A stretch of DNA of 6,813 nt, taken from contig JAEMSB010000153.1 of NCBI GenBank assembly GCA_016463045.1, positions 2,061 to 8,873 of the forward strand. The letters are read 5' to 3'. A program made the translations under genes and the position numbers. Positions within the stretch are counted from its first letter, which is position 1. Each line of letters starts with the position of its first letter. The notes beneath the pieces are model-generated. The model ran no database searches. It saw only the letters and a program-made list of their open reading frames with translations, and was not told the DNA's origin. Below, piece by piece: positions 1-5,794 of this stretch. This DNA is from Niveispirillum sp. Lineage in GTDB: Bacteria > Pseudomonadota > Alphaproteobacteria > Azospirillales > Azospirillaceae.

Positions 1-644
1 ACCCGGTCCGGGGCCGCGCGAGCCTGTGCCGGATCGGGCACGGGGGATTTGTCGACAGGGATGCTTTCGCCCGTCACCGGAGCCTGATCCACGCCGCTTT
101 GTCCCGTCACGACGAAACCGTCAGCGGGCAGGCGGGCACCGGGCCTCACAATGACCACATCACCAACGGCCAGATCCTCCACCGCCACTTCCGCCGTCCC
201 GTCGGGGGTGCGGCGCAGGGCGGTGCGGGGTGCCAGCACGGCCAGCGCCTCGATGGCGCGACGTGCCTTACCCATGGCGTGATGTTCCAGCGCATGGCCC
301 AGCGCAAACAGGAACAGCAGCAACGCCCCTTCGGCCCAGGCCCCCAGGCTGGCGGCACCGGCGGCAGCCACCAGCATCAGGGTGTCGATCTCCAGCCGCC
401 CCCGGCGCAGATTCTCCACCGCTTCCCGCACCGTGAACAGCCCACCCAGCACAAAGGCGGCGACATAGAAGGCGATGGGAATCCAGCCGGGAACCGCCGT
501 CAGCTTTTCCAGGCCCAACCCGACAACAAAGGCCACACCACAGGCCAGGGCGGCAAACAGTTCCGTGCGAGGACCCAGCAATCCGCCAGTACCATGTTCA
601 TGACCATGGTCATGACCGTCCGCGTGGTGATGTCCTGCACCCAT
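1..644 (-). CDS. P1B-type heavy-metal ATPase (ZntA/CadA-like), 3' end cut by window edge
   Basis: This is the N-terminal part (214 whole codons) of a metal-translocating P-type ATPase, an inner-membrane enzyme that uses ATP to export metal from the cytoplasm. Instead of a ferredoxin-like HMA domain with CxxC, it begins with a His-rich tail (GHHHADGHDHGHEHG, residues 4-18). Predicted TMs follow at about 27-47, 53-71, 86-103 and 104-119, and the linker LEHHAMGKARRAIEAL (119-134) is typical of the ZntA/CadA group. The actuator domain is clear: GDVVIVRPGARLPADG (161-176) and VDQAPVTGESIPVDK (185-199), with the TGES phosphatase loop at 191-194. The metal-site motif in TM6, DKTGT and the ATP-binding domain would lie beyond the left edge, so metal specificity cannot be read directly. 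The neighbouring CzcA favours Zn/Cd/Co. The frame is intact to the window end. ATG 644 is supported by GAAGGGGG just upstream. It is separated from the previous gene by 69 nt holding a hairpin. Confidence 0.93.
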   Translation of the reverse strand, partial: MGAGHHHADGHDHGHEHGTGGLLGPRTELFAALACGVAFVVGLGLEKLTAVPGWIPIAFYVAAFVLGGLFTVREAVENLRRGRLEIDTLMLVAAAGAASLGAWAEGALLLFLFALGHALEHHAMGKARRAIEALAVLAPRTALRRTPDGTAEVAVEDLAVGDVVIVRPGARLPADGFVVTGQSGVDQAPVTGESIPVDKSPVPDPAQARAAPDR

Positions 645-648
645 GAAA

Positions 649-656
649 CCCCCTTC
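649..656 (-). promoter_or_regulatory. Ribosome binding site of the P-type ATPase gene
   Basis: GAAGGGGG lies 4 nt before ATG 644 and fixes the ATPase start there. The in-frame GTG further upstream falls inside the hairpin and lacks a comparable site. Confidence 0.65.
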
Positions 657-670
657 AACCCAGTCACCAC

Positions 671-699
671 ACCCCTCTCCCACCGGGTGGGAGAGGGGT
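671..699. repeat. Perfect 13-bp inverted repeat (hairpin) in the spacer before the P-type ATPase gene
   Basis: Positions 671-683 (ACCCCTCTCCCAC) and 687-699 are exact reverse complements, separated by 3 nt. It is the only sizeable hairpin outside a gene in this window. No T-run follows on either strand, so it does not look like a standard Rho-independent terminator. It lies 14 nt after the stop of the secreted His-rich protein and 26 nt before the ATPase ATG. It may be a copy of a dispersed intergenic palindrome (CCCCTCTCCC-type repeats occur in several high-GC proteobacteria), an mRNA-stabilising element or a partial attenuator that lowers ATPase expression relative to the upstream genes. 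The symmetry is directly visible; the role is inference. Confidence 0.85.
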
Positions 700-713
700 C
701 GGATAAGCTTAAC

Positions 714-1124
714 TCAATGCGCGTGGCCGCCCAGTTCGTATTTGGCCTGACCGGTCTTGCCGTCCTTGGTGCGCAGGCTCAGCACGATATCGGCACCCGC
801 CGGCACCTCGCCCTTGCCTTCCAGACGGTCGCCCGCCGGTTTCAGGGCGATGGTGCCGACGCGGGTCGCCCCCTGGGTCAGCAGGACGCTGCCCATGGCG
901 CCCTCCGGCGACAGGGCGGCGGTGCCGTGGTTGGACAGATAGACCGCGACGGTGCCGGGCGTGACGACCAGTTCGGCCTCCACCCCCGCCACATCCTGCA
1001 CGATGCCGCCATGCTTGCCCTTTTCGGCTGCACCATGGCTGTGATCATGGCCCTTTTCGGCAGCCCCGGCCCCGGACAGGGGCAGCAGCGTGATCAGGGC
1101 GGCGGTCAGAAGCGGCTTCAACAT
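714..1124 (-). CDS. Secreted His-rich small protein, putative periplasmic metal-binding protein
   Basis: This is a 136-residue protein with a clear Sec signal peptide (Lys3, hydrophobic core about 4-17, likely cleavage near AGA-AEKG at 21/22). A His-rich linker follows (GHDHSHG, about 25-31) and then KHGG at 37-40. The rest (about 40-131) reads as one beta-rich domain with Gly-separated hydrophobic strands and no cysteine. It ends GGHAH, like the His-ending tail of CzcB. From memory, the HGG start plus an E-x-n-Y-x-n-G pattern resembles a domain found at the N-terminus of some CzcB-like adaptors and in small stand-alone proteins of czc loci. I give this as a resemblance only and assign no name. 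It starts at ATG 1124 with GAGGAG 7 nt upstream (1137-1132), 18 nt after the lipoprotein gene. Position and His content suggest periplasmic Zn/Co/Ni buffering or delivery to CzcCBA, which is inference. Confidence 0.9.
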   Translation of the reverse strand: MLKPLLTAALITLLPLSGAGAAEKGHDHSHGAAEKGKHGGIVQDVAGVEAELVVTPGTVAVYLSNHGTAALSPEGAMGSVLLTQGATRVGTIALKPAGDRLEGKGEVPAGADIVLSLRTKDGKTGQAKYELGGHAH

Positions 1125-1142
1125 GATGTTTCTCCTCTATTT

Positions 1143-1337
1143 TCACTTGGATGGCGCGCAATCATGGCCGTCGGCATGGGCGCGCACGCCGTCATTGCCG
1201 TGCAGGACGGTATGGGGGCGGACAAACCGTTCCCCGCTGGGACAGGCCGCGTCGGCAATGCGCGGCAGGTCGCGCGGTCCCTGAGCACAGGCGGTCAACG
1301 CCATGGCCAGGAACAGGACAGGCAGCAGGCGCTTCAT
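1143..1337 (-). CDS. Small Cys/His-containing putative lipoprotein, function unknown
   Basis: This is a 64-residue protein that I do not recognise. Residues 1-16 are a short signal peptide (MKRLLPVLFLAMALTA) ending in a lipobox LTAC, with Cys17 as the lipidated residue. The mature part would be only about 48 residues, anchored to a membrane facing the periplasm. It contains Cys32 and Cys60 and His42, His46, His54 and His58, a dense set of possible metal ligands that ends in the segment HADGHDC. The gene starts at ATG 1337, overlapping the czcA stop as TGATG, with AAGGGAGGG upstream (GGAGG core 5 nt away). A GTG one codon earlier is less well placed. Tight coupling to czcA and the ligand-rich tail suggest an accessory metal-binding or pump-associated role, but that is inference. 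Expression is likely given the strong RBS, signal peptide and overlap; a chance frame of this length remains a small possibility. Confidence 0.8.
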   Translation of the reverse strand: MKRLLPVLFLAMALTACAQGPRDLPRIADAACPSGERFVRPHTVLHGNDGVRAHADGHDCAPSK

Positions 1338-4300
1338 CACACCCTCCCTTCGGCAAGATTGTCTTCGCTGGATTGGACCGGGGCGGCGAACCGGCGGTAG
1401 AGCGCCGGCAGCACGATCAGGGTCAGCAAGGTGGCGGTGATCAGGCCGCCAATGACGACGGTGGCGATGGGCCGCTGCACCTCTGCGCCCACCCCGGTGG
1501 ACAGTGCCATGGGCACGAAGCCCAGGCTGGCCACCAGGGCGGTCATCAATACGGGCCGCAGGCGCGTCATCGCCCCTTCCCGCACCGCCTGGTCCAGCGC
1601 CATGCCCTTCAGCCGCAATTGCCGGATGAAGGACAGCATGACCAGACCGTTCAGAACCGCGATACCCGACAGGGCGATCATGCCGACCGCGGCAGAGATG
1701 GAGAACGGCATGCCCCGCAGATAGAGCGCCAGAATGCCGCCCGTGAGCGCCAGCGGCACGCCGCTGAACACCAGGACGGCATCGCGGGCGGACCCCAGCG
1801 CGCTGTAGAGGAGCAGGAAGATCAGGGCAAAACAGGCCGGCACCACGATCATCAGGCGGTCGCGCGCCGCGATCAGGTTTTCGAACTGCCCGCCCCAGGT
1901 GACCCAGTACCCCGCCGGCACCGCAACCTGCGCCGCCAGCTTTTCCTGGGCCTCCGCCACGAAGGACCCGATATCGCGGCCCCGGACATTGGCCTGCACC
2001 ACGATACGGCGCTTGCCGTTCTCGCGGCTGATCTGGTTGGGACCTTCGGCAAAGCGGATGCTTGCCACCTCGCCCAGCGGCACCGTCCGAGCCGCCTCCC
2101 CCTCCACCGCCGCCAGGGGAATCGGCAGGGTCGCCAGCGCGTCGGGATCATTGCGCAGGCTGTCAGGCAGGCGGACCAGGATGTCAAAGCGACGGTCACC
2201 CTGATAGACCAGCCCCGCTTCCCGCCCGCCAACCGCGATGGCCAGGACCTCCTGCACATCGGCCACCGACAGGCCGAAGCGGGATGCCCGGTCGCGGTCC
2301 ACCTCCACATTCAGGAACGACGCCCCCGACACCTGTTCAGCCCGCACATCCGCCGCCCCCGGCACCGTCTGAATGACAGCGGCGATCTGGTTGGCGGTGG
2401 TCAGCAACGTGTCGAAATCATCGCCGAATACCTTGATGGCAACGTCGCCGCGCACGCCAGCCAGCAATTCGTTGAAGCGAAGCTGGATGGGCTGGCTGAC
2501 CTCGTACACCTGCCCCGGCAGGCTGCCCACGGCCTTTTCCAGCCGCTGCACCAGTTCGGCCTTGGACAGGTCTGGATCGGGCCATTCATCGCGCGGCCGC
2601 AGCATCACGAACATGTGGGAAATGCCGGGCGGCATGACATCTGTCCCGATCTCTGCCGTCCCCGTCTTGGAAAAGGCGAAGGCCACTTCCGGGAAGGCGG
2701 CGATGACCTTTTCGATCTCCAACTGCTGTTCGGTGGCCTGGGGCAGGCTGGTGCTGGGGATGCGGAACGCGTTCAGCGCCACATCGCCCTCATCCAGTTG
2801 CGGGATAAACTCCTGCCCCAGCTGCGTGAACAGCAGCAGCGACAGGCCGAACAGGGCCGCAGCGAAGCCCGCCGCCTTGACCGGTGCGTCCAGCGCCCGG
2901 TTCAGCCAGGGGCGATACCAGTCGCCGGCCCGGCGGATGATCACATTCTCCTTTTCCTCCACCTTACCCGACACGAAAATGGCGATCAGGGCGGGGACCA
3001 GCGTCAGGGACAGGATGAAGGCCGCGACCAGGGCGATGATCACGGTCAGCGCCATCGGCTCGAACATCTTGCCCTCGACCCCGGTGAAGGTCAGCAGCGG
3101 CAGATAGACGACGATGATGATGGCCTGGCCATAGACCGACGGCTGGATCATCTCCTTCGCCGCCTCCATCACTTCGGCCAGCCGTTCATTCAGGGTCAGG
3201 ACGCGGCCCAGATGATGCTGCCTTTCGCCCAGCCGGCGCAGGCAGTTTTCCGCGATGATCACGGCCCCATCGACGATCAGGCCGAAATCAAGCGCGCCTA
3301 AGCTCATCAGATTGGCGCTGACGCCGGCCTCCAGCATGCCCGTCGCCGTCATCAGCATGGTGACAGGAATGACCAGGGCCGTGATCAGGGCCGCACGGAT
3401 ATTGCCCAGCAGCAAGAACAGAACCGCGATGACCAGAAGCGCGCCCTCGGTCAGGTTCTTGGCCACCGTCTTGATGGTGGCATTCACCAGATCGGTGCGG
3501 TCCAGTACCGTCTTGGCCAGGATGTCGGCGGGCAGGGAGCGGCGGATATCCTGAAGCTTGGTATCGACCGCATCAGCAACGGTACGGCTGTTCTGCCCGA
3601 TCAGCATCAGGGCCGTACCCACAACCACCTCACGCCCATTCTCGCTGGCCGAGCCGGTACGCAGTTCCTGGCCCGTCTGCACCGTTGCCACATCCGACAG
3701 GCGCACGGGCACCCCGCCGCGCGTGGCGATGACGGTGCCGGCAATCTGTTCGGCGGTGGAGATGCGACCGTCGGAGCGGACGATGAACAGCTCCCCGTTC
3801 CTCTCCATCTGGCCGGCACCTAAGCTCTGGTTGGCGCGCTCCAGCGCCTCTCCCAGATCGGCGAAGGTCAGGCCGAAACTGACCAGACGGGCCGGGTCGG
3901 GCAGGACGTGATATTGCCTTACATGGCCGCCGATCGTGTCGATCCCGGCCACGCCGCGTACGCCCTTCATCTGCGGCGCCACGATCCAGTCCTGGACGGT
4001 GCGCAGATATGTGGCCCGTTCCACCTCCGTCGTCAGGCGTTCACCCTCGGGCGTCAGGTAGGAGCCGTCAGGCTGCCAGCCGGGCGATCCCCCCCTGGCC
4101 TTGGCGGGATCGAAGGGACCGTATTCCACGGTCCACATATAGACCTCGCCCAGGCCCGTGGAGATCGGGCCCATGGTGGGCGTCAGGCCGGGGGGTAGAC
4201 GGTCGCGCGCCTCGCCCAGCCGTTCGGCCACCTGCTGCCGGGCGAAATAGATATCCACCTTCTCTTCGAAGATGGCCGTCACCTGCGACAGGCCGTTGAC

Positions 4301-4558
4301 GGAGATGGAGCGGGTATCTTCCAGCCCGGCGATCCCGGCGAGCGCCGTTTCCACGGGGTAGGTGACCTGCTGTTCTACCTCAAAAGGCGACAGGGCGGGG
4401 GCCAGCGTCGTGATCTGGATCTGGTTGTTGGTGATGTCGGGAACGGCATCGATGGGCAGGTTCAGCAGTGAACGCGCCCCGAACGCCGCCAATACCGCCA
4501 CCAGCAGAACCACCAGCACCCGGCGCCGGATGGCGAAGGACAGGATGGGTTCGATCAT
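1337..4558 (-). CDS. czcA: CzcA-type heavy-metal efflux RND pump (HME family, divalent-cation signature)
   Basis: This is the proton-driven inner-membrane pump of the tripartite efflux complex, 1073 residues from the chosen start, which is normal for HME-RND proteins. It shows the classic layout: TM1 (about 13-33), a large periplasmic loop, six TMs (about 371-580), a second periplasmic loop, then five TMs (about 900-1053). The TM4 signature DFGLIVDGAVIIAEN is at 424-438, with Asp424, Asp430 and Glu437 spaced as the essential Asp/Asp/Glu of C. metallidurans CzcA (D402, D408, E415). This points to Zn/Co/Cd-type divalent cations and away from the CusA copper type. Other family marks are PDITNNQIQI (about 40-49), LDEGD (588-592), GVRGDVAIKVFGDD (701-714) and GGQFENL (889-895). 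Two adjacent ATGs are possible, at 4561 and 4558. GGAGG at 4568-4564 sits 2 nt from the first and 5 nt from the second, so I chose 4558. The TGA stop overlaps the next start by one base. No frameshift or missing key residue is seen. Confidence 0.96.
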   Translation of the reverse strand: MIEPILSFAIRRRVLVVLLVAVLAAFGARSLLNLPIDAVPDITNNQIQITTLAPALSPFEVEQQVTYPVETALAGIAGLEDTRSISVNGLSQVTAIFEEKVDIYFARQQVAERLGEARDRLPPGLTPTMGPISTGLGEVYMWTVEYGPFDPAKARGGSPGWQPDGSYLTPEGERLTTEVERATYLRTVQDWIVAPQMKGVRGVAGIDTIGGHVRQYHVLPDPARLVSFGLTFADLGEALERANQSLGAGQMERNGELFIVRSDGRISTAEQIAGTVIATRGGVPVRLSDVATVQTGQELRTGSASENGREVVVGTALMLIGQNSRTVADAVDTKLQDIRRSLPADILAKTVLDRTDLVNATIKTVAKNLTEGALLVIAVLFLLLGNIRAALITALVIPVTMLMTATGMLEAGVSANLMSLGALDFGLIVDGAVIIAENCLRRLGERQHHLGRVLTLNERLAEVMEAAKEMIQPSVYGQAIIIVVYLPLLTFTGVEGKMFEPMALTVIIALVAAFILSLTLVPALIAIFVSGKVEEKENVIIRRAGDWYRPWLNRALDAPVKAAGFAAALFGLSLLLFTQLGQEFIPQLDEGDVALNAFRIPSTSLPQATEQQLEIEKVIAAFPEVAFAFSKTGTAEIGTDVMPPGISHMFVMLRPRDEWPDPDLSKAELVQRLEKAVGSLPGQVYEVSQPIQLRFNELLAGVRGDVAIKVFGDDFDTLLTTANQIAAVIQTVPGAADVRAEQVSGASFLNVEVDRDRASRFGLSVADVQEVLAIAVGGREAGLVYQGDRRFDILVRLPDSLRNDPDALATLPIPLAAVEGEAARTVPLGEVASIRFAEGPNQISRENGKRRIVVQANVRGRDIGSFVAEAQEKLAAQVAVPAGYWVTWGGQFENLIAARDRLMIVVPACFALIFLLLYSALGSARDAVLVFSGVPLALTGGILALYLRGMPFSISAAVGMIALSGIAVLNGLVMLSFIRQLRLKGMALDQAVREGAMTRLRPVLMTALVASLGFVPMALSTGVGAEVQRPIATVVIGGLITATLLTLIVLPALYRRFAAPVQSSEDNLAEGRV
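1342..1350 (-). promoter_or_regulatory. Ribosome binding site of the small lipoprotein gene, inside the czcA end
   Basis: AAGGGAGGG forms the last coding bases of czcA and places a GGAGG core 5 nt before ATG 1337. Together with the TGATG stop/start overlap it supports coupled re-initiation at the small lipoprotein gene and shows that this short frame is a real gene. Confidence 0.75.
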
Positions 4559-4561
4559 CAT

Positions 4562-4569
4562 CCCCTCCC
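4562..4569 (-). promoter_or_regulatory. Ribosome binding site of czcA
   Basis: GGGAGGGG lies in the short gap between the czcB stop (4573-4571) and two tandem ATG codons. Its GGAGG core is 5 nt from the second ATG but only 2 nt from the first, so the downstream ATG at 4558 is the more likely start. The same 5-nt spacing is seen for the next gene in the operon. Confidence 0.75.
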
Positions 4570-4570
4570 G

Positions 4571-5794
4571 TCAATGCGCATGGCTGTGGGAGGCTTCCCC
4601 ACGCGAGGCCTCGGCCTTCAACAGGAAGGTATTGCCCGTCGCCACCTGTTCGCCGGGGAACAGGCCGAAGGTAATCTCGGCAAAACGGCTGTTGCGCCGC
4701 CCCACCTCCACCACGCGCGATTCAAACCCCTCCGCATTGCGCACGAAGACGACGCTGTCGCCGTTCAACATCTGCAGGGCGGTGGCAGGCACGGCGATGT
4801 CCGCCACCTCCCCACCCGCCTGGATGCTGCCGGACCCGAAATCGCCCGGACGCCATTCGCCATCCGCATTGTCCAGGGCGGCGACAACGCGCGCGGCGCC
4901 TGTCTGCGGGTCCAGCGTGGCACCGGCGGCGACCACCTTGCCCTCCGCATTGCGCCCGCCCTGGCCGGTCAGGCTGACGGGCTGTCCCTCCTTCACGGCG
5001 GGCAGGTCGGCGGCATAGACGGGCAGTTCGACCCAGACGCTGGATAGGTCGGCGACGGAGAAGACCTCCTTTTCCGCCGACAGCAACTCTCCACGCACGG
5101 CCTCCTTCCCAATGACGCGGCCGGCGATGGGGGAGCGCACTTCCAGCCGGCCCAGGCTGAAGGGCTGCTTGTCCAGACCGGCGATTTCCGCCGATGACAG
5201 GCCCAGCACCGTCAAACGCTGTTTGGCGGCGGCCAGGGCGATGGCGGCGGTTTCGGCGGCGGCGCGGGCGGTCAGGTAATCCTGCTCCGCCGATACCTGC
5301 TTGCGCCACAACCCCTCTTCCCGCGACAGGGTGGTGGCGGCCAATGTGTTCTGGCGCAGGGCCGACAGATATTCGGCCTTGGCGTCGGCCAGATCGCGAC
5401 TGTCCAGCACCAGCAGCACATCGCCCGGCAAGACCTGCTCGCCCAGGCGCTTATGCACCTCCGTCACGATGCCGGACACGCGCAGGGTGACATGCACCAT
5501 CTTGTCGGCATCGGCCACAACTGTGCCCGTGACGCGGATGTCGCGGGACACGGGTCCGGGTGCGGCCTCCACCAGCGTGATCTTGGAGCGGGTGATGGTG
5601 GCGGCGTCCATATGGATGGCACCACCTTCCTCCTCATGGCCTTCCCCCTCTCCATGGTCATGGCCATGGCCATCGCCGGCCTTGGCGGCGACAGGCTTCG
5701 GGGTGCTGGTGAAGCTTTTGACGGCAAAGCCGCCGGCCAGCAGCAGGGCGATGGCGGAGACGCCGATCAGGACATGTTTCTTCGTGATGTTCAT
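4571..5794 (-). CDS. czcB: CzcB-type periplasmic adaptor (membrane fusion protein) of heavy-metal RND efflux
   Basis: This 407-residue adaptor joins the inner-membrane RND pump to the outer-membrane channel and may bind metal in the periplasm. Residues 1-25 form a Lys-led hydrophobic signal or anchor segment. Residues 41-61 are a His/Glu-rich stretch (HGHDHG...GHEEEGG...H), a likely metal-binding site. Then come the first lipoyl/barrel-sandwich half with VTGTVVADADKMVHV (about 88-102) and GEQVLPGDVLLVLDSRDL (about 118-135), an Ala-rich coiled-coil hairpin (about 135-195), the second lipoyl half EVRSPIAGRVIGK (about 218-230), a beta-barrel (about 250-325) and a membrane-proximal domain. The C-terminus ends SHSHAH, a second possible metal-binding tail. 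The ATG at 5794 overlaps the czcC stop and has GAGGT 6 nt upstream (5805-5801), which supports this start. The gap to czcA is only 9 or 12 nt. It is a standard heavy-metal MFP with both ends His-enriched. Confidence 0.95.
   Translation of the reverse strand: MNITKKHVLIGVSAIALLLAGGFAVKSFTSTPKPVAAKAGDGHGHDHGEGEGHEEEGGAIHMDAATITRSKITLVEAAPGPVSRDIRVTGTVVADADKMVHVTLRVSGIVTEVHKRLGEQVLPGDVLLVLDSRDLADAKAEYLSALRQNTLAATTLSREEGLWRKQVSAEQDYLTARAAAETAAIALAAAKQRLTVLGLSSAEIAGLDKQPFSLGRLEVRSPIAGRVIGKEAVRGELLSAEKEVFSVADLSSVWVELPVYAADLPAVKEGQPVSLTGQGGRNAEGKVVAAGATLDPQTGAARVVAALDNADGEWRPGDFGSGSIQAGGEVADIAVPATALQMLNGDSVVFVRNAEGFESRVVEVGRRNSRFAEITFGLFPGEQVATGNTFLLKAEASRGEASHSHAH

Noticed and set aside
598..615. 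An 18-bp perfect palindrome (TCATGACCATGGTCATGA)
   Set aside because: It falls inside the His-rich tail of the ATPase and follows from alternating His, Asp and Gly codons (CAT, GAC, GGT). No need for an operator explanation.
671..699. Hairpin read as a Rho-independent terminator
   Set aside because: There is no T-run after the stem on either strand, and a co-directional gene with a good RBS follows closely. I kept it as an inverted repeat of unknown role.
645..713. Possible internal promoter for the ATPase gene
   Set aside because: No convincing -35/-10 pair or metal-regulator dyad (MerR- or ArsR-like) is visible. The only symmetry is the GC-rich hairpin.
99..1400. A 433-codon open frame on the plus strand across the ATPase, secreted protein and lipoprotein genes
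   Set aside because: It runs antisense through three supported genes and two gene boundaries, has low-complexity Gln/Gly/Arg composition and no recognisable motif.
1151..3301. A 716-codon open frame on the plus strand opposite czcA, the lipoprotein gene and the start of the secreted-protein region
   Set aside because: The product is rich in Gln, Arg, His, Gly and Asp with no domain or hydrophobic core. It lies antisense to an unmistakable CzcA in GC-rich DNA, where third-position GC bias removes stops from the opposite strand. Shadow frame.
5651..5675. CATGG-repeat run that looks like a regulatory palindrome
   Set aside because: It encodes the GHGHDHGEG segment of CzcB; the repetition is explained by His and Gly codons.
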